Assembly: GCA_963785755.1 (NCBI GenBank)
Contig: CAWAXG010000060.1
Coordinates: 1 to 64,000 of the forward strand
Length of the DNA: 64,000 nt
Reading direction: 5' to 3'
DNA from: JACCXG01 sp963785755
GTDB taxonomy: Bacteria > Acidobacteriota > Vicinamibacteria > Vicinamibacterales > 2-12-FULL-66-21
Every line of letters begins with the position of its first letter. The first letter of the stretch is position 1. The notes beneath the pieces are model-generated. The model had not been told where the DNA came from and made no database searches. It was given only the letters and a program-made list of their open reading frames with translations. Below are positions 45,730 to 53,278 of the stretch, piece by piece. The position numbers and the translations under genes are program-made.

Positions 45730-47189
45730 GTAGCGAAAGCCACGTGCTGCCGTTGGCCGGAGTCGGCGCGGTCAAGTCCAAGCCTCCAGCCCATGACGCC
45801 CGGCTCGACCCGGAATCGGTGATCCGTCGCGCTGACGAACTCAGGCAAGGACTGACGGGCAACTTCCGCGATGAAGCGGTCAGCTCCATCTATGCGGAAG
45901 CGGAACGGCTGTCGCGCCGCGTCGTGAAGCACGAGGGACGGAGAACCCTCGATTGGGATCAACGCATCGATCGACTGGTGACCTCGCCGGTCTTTGGCCT
46001 GCCCCTGATGCTGTTGATCCTCGCCGTCGTGTTCTGGCTGACGATCGCCGGAGCAAATGTGCCGTCGGCCATGCTCGCGAGCATGCTGTTCTGGGTCGAA
46101 GATCAGGCGGCGGGCGTGTTCGACGCGATCGGAGCGCCCTGGTGGCTGACTGGCTTCGTCTGGCACGGTGTCTTTCGCGGGCTCGCGTGGGTCATCAGCG
46201 TCATGCTGCCGCCGATGGCGATCTTCTTCCCACTGTTCACAATCCTCGAAGATCTGGGATATCTGCCACGGGTTGCGTTCAATCTCGACTTTCTCTTCAA
46301 GCGTGCCGGCGCGCACGGTAAACAGGCGCTGACCATGGCGATGGGGTTCGGGTGCAACGCAGCCGGCGTGATCGCAACCCGGGTGATCGACTCGCCGCGC
46401 GAACGGCTGGTCGCGATCCTGACCAACAACTTCGTCCCGTGCAACGGCCGGTTCCCGACGCTCATCATGCTGTCGACGGTCTTCGTCGCGGCCGCGTTTC
46501 CACCGGTACTCGCCTCGATCGCTGCCGCCGGCGCTGTCGTGGGGGTCGTAGTGCTCGGCGTCGGCTTCACATTGTTGATGTCCTGGGTCTTGTCTCGAAC
46601 TGTGCTCAAGGGCGAGGCATCGGCCTTCACGCTCGAGCTCCCGCCGTACCGCCGCCCGGGCGTCGCCCGGATCCTCTACACTTCGCTGATCGATCGCACC
46701 CTGTTCGTCTTGTGGCGCGCGATATTGACCGCGGCCCCTGCCGGCGCGGTGATCTGGCTGCTTGGAAACATCTACATCGACGGCACCAGCCTGGCCACGC
46801 TGACCGCCAATGCGCTGCGCCCGCTCGGGAACGCGATCGGCCTGGATGGCGTCATCCTTCTCGCGTATATCATCGCCATCCCGGCCAACGAGATCGTCGT
46901 GCCGACCATGCTGATGGTTTACATGAGCGGCGGCATGATGACCGAGCTCGACTCGATGTCCGATCTCCGGACGCTGCTCGTCGATCAACACGGCTGGACG
47001 ATGCTGACAGCGGTCAACCTGATGCTGTTCGCGCTCCTGCACAACCCGTGTGCGACGACGATCATGACGATTTACAAGGAAACGCTCAGCGCCAAGTGGG
47101 CCGCCCTCGGGGCGTTGATGCCGCTCGTGGTCGCCTTCATCGTCACCTTCGCCACGGCAACCGTCGCGCGACTGTTCGGGTGGGTCTAG
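45726..47189 (+). CDS. feoB: FeoB C-terminal half: Fe2+ transport membrane protein
   Basis: The protein has 487 residues from GTG 45726, overlapping the GTPase gene by four bases (GTGA). A short soluble N-terminus with RRADELRQGLTGNFRDEAVS matches the FeoB linker. It is followed by about eight membrane helices and two Gate motifs: MAMGFGCNAAGVIATRVIDS and FVPCNGRFPTLIMLSTV, then IIAIPANEIVVPTMLMVYMS and FALLHNPCATTIMTIYKE. Together with the GTPase it makes a complete Feo transporter. No frame repair is needed, so the split is natural. Confidence 0.92.
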   Translation: MSSESHVLPLAGVGAVKSKPPAHDARLDPESVIRRADELRQGLTGNFRDEAVSSIYAEAERLSRRVVKHEGRRTLDWDQRIDRLVTSPVFGLPLMLLILAVVFWLTIAGANVPSAMLASMLFWVEDQAAGVFDAIGAPWWLTGFVWHGVFRGLAWVISVMLPPMAIFFPLFTILEDLGYLPRVAFNLDFLFKRAGAHGKQALTMAMGFGCNAAGVIATRVIDSPRERLVAILTNNFVPCNGRFPTLIMLSTVFVAAAFPPVLASIAAAGAVVGVVVLGVGFTLLMSWVLSRTVLKGEASAFTLELPPYRRPGVARILYTSLIDRTLFVLWRAILTAAPAGAVIWLLGNIYIDGTSLATLTANALRPLGNAIGLDGVILLAYIIAIPANEIVVPTMLMVYMSGGMMTELDSMSDLRTLLVDQHGWTMLTAVNLMLFALLHNPCATTIMTIYKETLSAKWAALGALMPLVVAFIVTFATATVARLFGWV

Positions 47190-47190
47190 G

Positions 47191-47288
47191 TACGTGCTAC
47201 GTGCCACGTCCTGAGCGCGCACGTGCTTTACGTGCTACGGAGCTACGTGCTGACGTGCGTTTCGTGCTTCACGTGCTTACGTGCTTAG
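47191..47288 (+). repeat. Heptamer-based ACGTGCT array after feoB
   Basis: About 100 bases are made of TACGTGC, CACGTGCTT, GACGTGCG and similar 7-9-base units. They are the same family as the array at 25.7 kb. It separates feoB from the convergent queD end, so it may also carry the terminators; no classical one is seen. Confidence 0.7.
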
Positions 47289-47303
47289 GGCCTGTCCCTT
47301 GAA

Positions 47304-47708
47304 CTACTTCTCAGAGTAGGTTGCGAACGAGCTCGGCGTCTCCCAGACGCGGACCGTGACGATGTCCAGGCCCAGCTTCCGTCCTTCCTCGAAAATGAGC
47401 TTGGCGATTCGCTCCACGGTGGGATTGCTCTCGAGCAGATACATCGGCTCGCCCAACCGGCGCAGCGGCTCGACCAGCGGATCGTCGTGGCGCAGAATCA
47501 TCTTGTGATCCAGCTCGCGGTCAATCCAGCCCTTCACGAGCCGCTTGATATCGCTGAAATCCGCAACCATGTTGCGGCTGTCCAGGCTTTCGGTACGAAC
47601 CTCGATCTCGGCGAGAGCGTTGTGGCCGTGCGGATGTTTGCAGATGCCGTCGTAGTCGAGCAGCCGGTGGCCGTAGCAGAACTCGATCCGTTTCGTCACT
47701 AAGTACAT
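47304..47708 (-). CDS. queD: 6-carboxytetrahydropterin synthase QueD
   Basis: The protein has 134 residues from the ATG at 47708. Zinc His ligands are in FCYGHRLLDYDGICKHPHGH. Further motifs are MVADFSDIKRLVKGWIDREL and LDHKMILRHDDPLVEPLRR, and the catalytic-Glu region is LESNPTVERIAKLIFEEGRK and VRVWETPSSFATY. It makes the pterin precursor of queuosine/7-deazaguanine. It diverges from queC, with only 11 bases between the two start codons. Confidence 0.94.
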   Translation of the reverse strand: MYLVTKRIEFCYGHRLLDYDGICKHPHGHNALAEIEVRTESLDSRNMVADFSDIKRLVKGWIDRELDHKMILRHDDPLVEPLRRLGEPMYLLESNPTVERIAKLIFEEGRKLGLDIVTVRVWETPSSFATYSEK

Positions 47709-47719
47709 GATCTGATGCG

Positions 47720-48412
47720 ATGGTAACGAACGCCGCGAAGCCGGCGCAACCGTCAGCCGTGCTTTTTTCGTGCGGGCTCGACAGTGCGGTGCTGCTCGCC
47801 CTGGCGGCACAGGATGCGCCCGCTCAGCCGATCTACGTCAGTACCGGCCTCGCCTGGGAGAAAAACGAACTGTCCTGCGCAAAGCGGCTTCTCGAACATC
47901 GGTCGTTCTCGGGCCGGATCCGGCCGCTGGCGACGCTGAGCGTCGACATGCGTGACGTCTACCCCCCGGATCATTGGGCCGTGCGCGGACAGGCGCCCGC
48001 TTTCGATACTCCGGACGAAGATGTGTACCTCGACGGCCGGAACATCGTGCTGCTGGCGAAGGCATCGGTTTTCATGGCCCGGGCAGGATTGACGCGCGTC
48101 TTGCTCGGACCGCTGGCCGGGAACCCTTTTCCTGATGCGACACCGGAGTTCTTCGAGACGCTCCAGCGGGCATTGTCGCTCGGCCTCGCGACACCAATCG
48201 CCATCGAGACACCCCTTGCCGCCATGCACAAGGCAGACGTCATCAGACGCGGCGCGGAGCTCGGTGTGCCTTTCGAGCTGACGCTCTCGTGCATGCAGCC
48301 GGTCGACTCGCAACACTGTGGCCGCTGCAGTAAGTGCCGGGAGCGAAGGGATGGATTCGTGGCGGCGGGGATTGCCGATCCGACCAGCTACGCCGAGCGC
48401 CCGCTGCGATGA
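47720..48412 (+). CDS. queC: 7-cyano-7-deazaguanine synthase QueC
   Basis: The protein has 230 residues. The PP-loop is AVLFSCGLDSAVLL, where the usual SGGxDS has Cys for one Gly. The zinc site has four Cys in CMQPVDSQHCGRCSKCRERR. Other motifs are DGRNIVLLAKASVFMARAG and TPLAAMHKADVIRRGAELG. It makes preQ0 from carboxydeazaguanine. It is head to head with queD, so the two form a divergent deazaguanine pair. queE and queF are not in the window. Confidence 0.9.
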   Translation: MVTNAAKPAQPSAVLFSCGLDSAVLLALAAQDAPAQPIYVSTGLAWEKNELSCAKRLLEHRSFSGRIRPLATLSVDMRDVYPPDHWAVRGQAPAFDTPDEDVYLDGRNIVLLAKASVFMARAGLTRVLLGPLAGNPFPDATPEFFETLQRALSLGLATPIAIETPLAAMHKADVIRRGAELGVPFELTLSCMQPVDSQHCGRCSKCRERRDGFVAAGIADPTSYAERPLR

Positions 48413-48421
48413 TCGGACTGG

Positions 48422-49324
48422 TCAGCGAACCTTCAGGCTGATGGAGCCATCTCCGGTGCGGATGCGCAGGCGTCGACCGCCGTCGCCGAGACGGCCGCGA
48501 AGAGTACGCTTGTCCGATTCGTCCGTCGTCGTCGACGACGCGATCGAGAGATCGTTGCGAATCGCGCCGTCACCGGTATGAGCATCGAGCTCGGCGCCGA
48601 ACGACGCAGGCAGGTAGAGCGCGACGGAACCATCTCCAGTACCGATGTCCCAGTCGTCGCTCATGGTCGCCCCGTCATCGACGCGATAGACAATCGAACC
48701 GTCGCCGGTATGCATCCGGACGGCTGACAACCTGCCGCTCACGTTCACACCACCGTCGCCGGTATCGATGTTCAAGCGGCCTTCCGCGCGATCGACCGTC
48801 ACGGACCCGTCACCGGTGTTCAGAATCAGGTCGCCTTCGGCATCTTCCACGCGAATCGATCCGTCACCGGTGCGCAGATCCAGACGACCGTTCAACCGCT
48901 GGATATGAATCGATCCGTCCCCGGTCAGGGCGACGACGTCGACGCGACGCGGAACCGAGACGATCAACTTCGCGCTGGAGCCCTGGTTGAATCCGAAGCC
49001 GCTGAAGCTTTCGGTCCGCGGGCGCTTCACTTCCAGATCGATCCGGTTCGATTGTTGTGTGGCTTCAATGGTGAGTTGATCGACCAGTTCGCGCGTAGCG
49101 GCGCGTTTCTCGATCTCGACGAAGACCTCGGCCTTGTCCCACGACTGGATCTGGATGGCGCCGTCGAAAGTCTTCAGATGCAGTTCAGGCGTGCCATCCA
49201 GCGAGAATCGCTTCTCCTCGCGGACAATCTGGCTCTGTGAATCGACGCTGACGACGCATCCGGCGGCAACCGCGCCGGCTAACACAACAGTTCCGGCGCG
49301 GAGGAGGGCGGTCATGACTGGCAT
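48422..49324 (-). CDS. DUF4097-type lipoprotein with eight TGDGS beta-repeats
   Basis: The protein has about 300 residues from the ATG at 49324; ATG 49315 is an alternative. A lipoprotein signal (LLRAGTVVLAGAVAAGC) gives a lipid-modified Cys. The body has one beta-strand turn motif repeated eight times: LTGDGSI, RTGDGSI, NTGDGSV, DTGDGGV, HTGDGSI, GTGDGSV, HTGDGAI, RTGDGSI, spaced about 19-35 residues. This makes a right-handed beta-helix-like stack of the DUF4097 (putative adhesin) type. It is an envelope protein of unknown role. The next gene upstream is nagA, 134 bases away. Confidence 0.85.
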   Translation of the reverse strand: MPVMTALLRAGTVVLAGAVAAGCVVSVDSQSQIVREEKRFSLDGTPELHLKTFDGAIQIQSWDKAEVFVEIEKRAATRELVDQLTIEATQQSNRIDLEVKRPRTESFSGFGFNQGSSAKLIVSVPRRVDVVALTGDGSIHIQRLNGRLDLRTGDGSIRVEDAEGDLILNTGDGSVTVDRAEGRLNIDTGDGGVNVSGRLSAVRMHTGDGSIVYRVDDGATMSDDWDIGTGDGSVALYLPASFGAELDAHTGDGAIRNDLSIASSTTTDESDKRTLRGRLGDGGRRLRIRTGDGSISLKVR

Positions 49325-49458
49325 AGACGGCCGCCTCCAGCGGCATGTTCCAGGGTGATGAGCCAGGAGCCCGGAAATAGAGAGTGGTTTCGGTACTTGT
49401 TCGCCTGGACTGTCACAGATCAGGGCCTCCACCAGACCCCTGTCTGCGCAATGTTGGC

Positions 49459-50649
49459 CTACGCTGCCGGATTCGCGTCGAATACCAGGCGGCCATCGAC
49501 GAAGGTCTTCAGCACCCGGAACTGCCGATCGAGGACGACGAGATCCGCGAGGGCGCCGGGAGCAATCAACCCCAGGCCCTGCAACCCAAGCTCGCGGGAC
49601 GGAGTTGTCGCGCACACCAGCGCCGCCTCGTGAAGGCTCACCCCCACGGTCTCGACGAGATTGGCAAAAGCGCGCACCATGGTAATCGCGCTGCCTGCGA
49701 TCGTGCCATCGGGGAGATACGCGGCGTCGCGGATGGTGATCTGCCGGCCACCGAGCATCGCCGTCGAGCCAGACGGCAGGCCACTACCGGAGGTTCCATC
49801 GGTAATCGCCATGAAGCGCTCGGCGCTCTTCGCGGCAAACGTCATCTTCACCATCGCGGGGTGGACGTGAACGAGATCGCACACGACTTCAGCCGCAATG
49901 GCATCGTGCTGGAGGACAGCCCCCGCCAGTCCCGGCACGCGATGACCGACCGGCGGCATCCGGTTGAAGAGGTGTGTCGCCTGAGTCGCGCCCGCTTCGA
50001 TGCCATCAATCGCCTGCTCGTAGGTGGCGCCCGAATGGCCCAGCGAGACGTAGTGACCGTGGCGGACGAGATCTCCAATCAGTTCGAGTGAGCCGTCGAG
50101 CTCCGGGGCGACGGTCACGATCCCGACATCAGGCCTGGCGGCCGCGATGACGTCGAGGATCTCGGCGCCGGTGAACGCTCCCTCCGCCGGAGATCCGCGC
50201 GGCGCCCGCAGACACTCCAGAGGCTGCGCACCTTTGTATTCAGGATTGATGAAGTTGCTCTCGAGATGTGCCGGCAGTACCCGGGCGCCGGCCGCGGCAC
50301 CGATCGAACGCGCCCGCCGTACTCCCGCCAGCATGGTGGCCAGCGTCGATGGATCGCACGCGATCGACGTCGGGCAGAAGGCGGTTACGCCGTGGCGTGG
50401 CATCCGGCGCGACATCTCCGCGATCGGATCCTCGCCTTCCAGCGTGTCCACTCCCTCGACACCATGCACGTGAACATCGATGAAGCCCGGAACCAGATAC
50501 CGGCCGGCCAGATCGAGATGTTCGTTGACCGGATCGGCGGCTCGCGTTCCGGAGCTGACGTCGACGATGCGACTGCCCTCGATGATGACAGTGCCCGGTG
50601 AGAGCAAGCCACCTGGCAGAACCACCTCGGCGCCGGACAGAACGATCAT
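49459..50649 (-). CDS. nagA: N-acetylglucosamine-6-phosphate deacetylase
   Basis: The protein has 396 residues. Amidohydrolase signatures are VPGFIDVHVHGVEGVDTLEG (metal HxH), HGVTAFCPTSIACDPSTL, VLPAHLESNFINPEYKGAQP (metal Glu), SLGHSGATYEQAIDGIEAGA, ATHLFNRMPPVGHRVPGLAG (His) and FMAITDGTSGSGLPSGS (catalytic Asp). It removes acetate from GlcNAc-6-P in amino-sugar recycling. It overlaps a ROK-family gene by four bases upstream, normally the sugar kinase or regulator partner, though that one is truncated here. Confidence 0.95.
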   Translation of the reverse strand: MIVLSGAEVVLPGGLLSPGTVIIEGSRIVDVSSGTRAADPVNEHLDLAGRYLVPGFIDVHVHGVEGVDTLEGEDPIAEMSRRMPRHGVTAFCPTSIACDPSTLATMLAGVRRARSIGAAAGARVLPAHLESNFINPEYKGAQPLECLRAPRGSPAEGAFTGAEILDVIAAARPDVGIVTVAPELDGSLELIGDLVRHGHYVSLGHSGATYEQAIDGIEAGATQATHLFNRMPPVGHRVPGLAGAVLQHDAIAAEVVCDLVHVHPAMVKMTFAAKSAERFMAITDGTSGSGLPSGSTAMLGGRQITIRDAAYLPDGTIAGSAITMVRAFANLVETVGVSLHEAALVCATTPSRELGLQGLGLIAPGALADLVVLDRQFRVLKTFVDGRLVFDANPAA

Positions 50650-51101
50650 CGCTCTGGGTGGATCAAGCGCGCCGCGCCAATCGCGACGCCGTCGAAACCG
50701 AGCGGAGACATCTCGCAGCGGACCTGATCGGCAAGCGCCGGGGGGAGGCGTTTGAGGAATTCCTGCCTGACCGGCTCGATCAACAGGTCCCCGGCCGATG
50801 CGACCGGGCCGCCGATCACGACCACTTCAGGATCGATGGCGCTCACCAGATTGGCGGCCGCCATCCCGATGTACTTCGCCGTATCGCGGACGACCGAGAC
50901 CGACACCCCGTCGCCTCTTCGTGCGCCTTCGAAGACGTGATCGGCAGTGATGGCTTCGAGGTCGCCCGCGGTCGCGGCTTCCACAATCGCCGCTACCGGA
51001 TCCGACGCCTCGGCGGTCGCCGCGCTGAGCACGGCGCCGTCGTTGCCGACGAGCACCGCACGGGCGCTTCGACGGATCAGGTGAATACCGAGTGCATTCA
51101 T
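50646..51101 (-). CDS. ROK-family protein lacking its centre
   Basis: The protein has 151 residues, about half a normal ROK protein. Residues 1-45 (MNALGIHLIRRSARAVLVGN) are an N-terminal ATPase-fold start. At about residue 47 the sequence passes straight to the C-terminal part: AGDLEAITADHVFEGARRGD, VVRDTAKYIGMAAANLVSAI, DPEVVVIGGPVASAGDLLIE. The sugar-binding segment, the catalytic Asp and the CxCGxxGC zinc motif are all absent. The frame is intact, so an in-frame deletion is likely. It overlaps nagA. It cannot be an active kinase as written. Confidence 0.72.
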   Translation of the reverse strand: MNALGIHLIRRSARAVLVGNDGAVLSAATAEASDPVAAIVEAATAGDLEAITADHVFEGARRGDGVSVSVVRDTAKYIGMAAANLVSAIDPEVVVIGGPVASAGDLLIEPVRQEFLKRLPPALADQVRCEMSPLGFDGVAIGAARLIHPER

Positions 51102-51105
51102 TCGG

Positions 51106-51546
51106 TCAGCTCTGGGAAGGCTCGGTGCCGATTTCCTCGGCGGCGCCGATGTGCCACCGCATCTTGCGTCCCTCGAGGGGAAGGGCCGAAGCTCCGTCAA
51201 CTCGAAACAGATCGCGATCCGCGCGTGACACCAGCTTCTGGAGACGTCTCTCGTCCGGCGCCATGAACACGATCACACCGGCGCCCTCGGCAGGGGGAAA
51301 CAGCGAATCGTCTTCGTAGTCCCGATCGAGCGTCACGAGCGTTCGCGACAGCTGACGGGCGAGTCGGTAATGCTCGATGTCGCGCGCGCGCCGCAGGTCC
51401 TCGTGCTCGAGCACGAAGAGCACATCCCAACCCAGCCGCCGTCTCATGAAGCCGACGATGCCCCAGGGGATGTTCGCGTCCGCATAGATCCGCGGCACGT
51501 CCCCGCGTGTCGTATGCGGCGCAAGCTCGGACGCCAGCGTTCCCAT
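51106..51546 (-). CDS. DUF5615-like PIN-fold protein
   Basis: The protein has 146 residues. The stretch RIYADANIPWGIVGFMRRRL starts a Mut7-C/DUF5615-type PIN fold, with acidic residues in YADANIP and TLVTLDRDYEDDSLFPP and a strand GAGVIVFMAPD. Small members are often toxin-like nucleases, but no antitoxin gene is adjacent. The gene lies two bases after the deoxyhypusine-synthase-like gene and four before the ROK gene, all in one direction. The extra C-terminus (about 40 residues) is not recognised. Confidence 0.7.
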   Translation of the reverse strand: MGTLASELAPHTTRGDVPRIYADANIPWGIVGFMRRRLGWDVLFVLEHEDLRRARDIEHYRLARQLSRTLVTLDRDYEDDSLFPPAEGAGVIVFMAPDERRLQKLVSRADRDLFRVDGASALPLEGRKMRWHIGAAEEIGTEPSQS

Positions 51547-51548
51547 CG

Positions 51549-52706
51549 TCAGCGATGCCTGTCGATTTCTGCCGGTTCGTGTGTGATGGGCTTCGATTCA
51601 CCGGCCGCCTTCGCCTGCCGGAGCAGATCCGCAACCAGATCGTCACGCTTCTCGATGAGCCGGCGACGCTCCCGCCGGTTGTTTGCCGAGCTGACCGCGT
51701 ACTCGCAGAACAGCGGAAACGCGATCGTCGAATCGCAGTAAGCGACCACAGTGTCGGGCAGGACACCAGGATTGACCTTGCCCCAGCTGACCGCTTCGGC
51801 GGGCGTCGCGCCCGACAACCCGCCCCAGACCACCTGGTCGGTCGTGATCTGGATGAAGTAGTCGTTGCCCCCTTTGGGAATGCCGTACACCTCCCACAGC
51901 GTCGGCTGTCCCTGGAGGTAGAAGTTCTTCGGGGAACCGCCGCCGAGGATGACGCAGCCGTTCTGCTGGCCGGCGAGGATGATCGCGCAGATCTCGTTCA
52001 CGTCGCGATTCGGATCGATCATCAGCGTGCTGCCGTTGATCAGCTCGTGGTAGGCGATGTTCATGCCGATCGAACTGTCACCCGGCGACGACGTGTAGAT
52101 GGGGACGCCGTCAACGGCCGCGCGGGCGACGACCGAATACTCCTCGCACCCAGGATTGCGCGTCAGCAGATCCAATCCGAGCCGGTAGTGGAGCTCCGAC
52201 GTGGAGATGGGTCCGGCCAGGCCTGAGCGGACGAGAAAGTCTCGAATGTACTTGTCCGTCTCGAGCAGCACCGTCGCGGGAAACAGGACATCGTAAATGC
52301 GGATGATTCCCTGTTCGTACAGCTCGACGTCGTCGAGAAAGGGGGACCCGCGATGAAGCGTGAAGTTCAGCGCGTAGTGCAGGTCGTGATACAGGTTGGC
52401 GCCGGTGCTGATGACGAAGTCGATCAGGCCGCGATCCATGAGCTCGATGACGCAGCCGCCGAGACCGGCAGGAGTGAGCGCGCCGGCGACCGTGAGGCCG
52501 ATGGTCGTGTCGTTTTCGGCAGCAAGCATCTTCTCGGTGAAGATGTGACAGGCTTCGGAGAGGCGTCCGGCATTGAAGGCCTGGAACCCGTCGTCGATGA
52601 GCTGCCGGATATCACTGCTCCCGCGCGGCCGGTAGTATTTGATGGGCTTGCCTTTAAGGTAATCCTTGGGTGCGTGGCCCGGAGATCCGGGCGCGCGATG
52701 CGGCAC
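51549..52706 (-). CDS. Deoxyhypusine synthase-like protein
   Basis: The protein has 385 residues. The NAD-binding and active-site features of deoxyhypusine synthase are present: TIGLTVAGALTPAGLGGCVI, DFVISTGANLYHDLHYALNF, VILGGGSPKNFYLQGQPTLW and EAVSWGKVNP, where Lys310 matches the Lys that carries the butylamine intermediate in the human enzyme. Bacteria have EF-P, not eIF5A, so the natural product is probably a polyamine such as homospermidine, or an unknown modification. The start ATG at 52706 is followed by a short basic tail. It heads the run with the PIN, ROK and nagA genes. Confidence 0.88.
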   Translation of the reverse strand: MPHRAPGSPGHAPKDYLKGKPIKYYRPRGSSDIRQLIDDGFQAFNAGRLSEACHIFTEKMLAAENDTTIGLTVAGALTPAGLGGCVIELMDRGLIDFVISTGANLYHDLHYALNFTLHRGSPFLDDVELYEQGIIRIYDVLFPATVLLETDKYIRDFLVRSGLAGPISTSELHYRLGLDLLTRNPGCEEYSVVARAAVDGVPIYTSSPGDSSIGMNIAYHELINGSTLMIDPNRDVNEICAIILAGQQNGCVILGGGSPKNFYLQGQPTLWEVYGIPKGGNDYFIQITTDQVVWGGLSGATPAEAVSWGKVNPGVLPDTVVAYCDSTIAFPLFCEYAVSSANNRRERRRLIEKRDDLVADLLRQAKAAGESKPITHEPAEIDRHR

Positions 52707-52852
52707 TCTGGCAGCCCTCCGTCTGACGGTCGATCGACCGTTTTAGCTTAGCACCAAGTCACGAGCGGGGAAGGGTCAGCCGGGGAAATCCCTTGACAAA
52801 AGGCACGCTACGGGCGACTCTTGTCCGTTCCCCGACACTTAGTCCTTACGTC

Positions 52853-53278
52853 ATGAACGAACCCGGCACCGCCATTTCAGGCGATGTACTGTGGCTCGCT
52901 GCGGCTGTCGTTCTGGCTGTCGCCGGTCTCTTGGCGGTGTTCCTCTGGTACAAGGGGCGGCCGATTCCCGGCGATCAGGTGTTTCGCGCGAGCCGGCTCA
53001 GCCGTGGCAATCTGTGGTTTCCGACACAGGTTGCCGTCACACCGAAGGCGGTAGTGCACTTCACGCCGGAACTGTTTGGCGGCCGTGAGCATTCGATGCA
53101 CATCTCGCATGTTGCATCGGTGCTCATCGATCGCAACCTGTTCTTTTCCGACGTGCTCATCGAGAGCAGCGGCGGGACGAGCCCGGTTCGATGTCATGGC
53201 CATCGCAAGCGCGATGCAGTCGAAATGAAGAAGCTCATCGAGCAGTATCAAACGGACTACCTCTCCCGGTCACGATGA
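52853..53278 (+). CDS. Single-pass membrane protein of unknown function
   Basis: The protein has 141 residues from the ATG at 52853. One membrane helix (DVLWLAAAVVLAVAGLLAVF) is followed by a cytosolic or periplasmic beta-rich domain with LWFPTQVAVTPKAVVHFTPE and HISHVASVLIDRNLFFSDVL, a pattern like a small PH-type domain. No family is certain. The stop overlaps the ATG of the sigma54 activator (ATGA), so they are coupled and may share a pathway. TTGACA at 52793 is a possible -35 without a convincing -10. Confidence 0.65.
   Translation: MNEPGTAISGDVLWLAAAVVLAVAGLLAVFLWYKGRPIPGDQVFRASRLSRGNLWFPTQVAVTPKAVVHFTPELFGGREHSMHISHVASVLIDRNLFFSDVLIESSGGTSPVRCHGHRKRDAVEMKKLIEQYQTDYLSRSR

Noticed and set aside
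45723..47222. A 499-codon leftward open frame opposite feoB
   Set aside because: Composition is Asp/His/Arg/Gln-rich with no motif, and the plus strand has a complete FeoB membrane protein.
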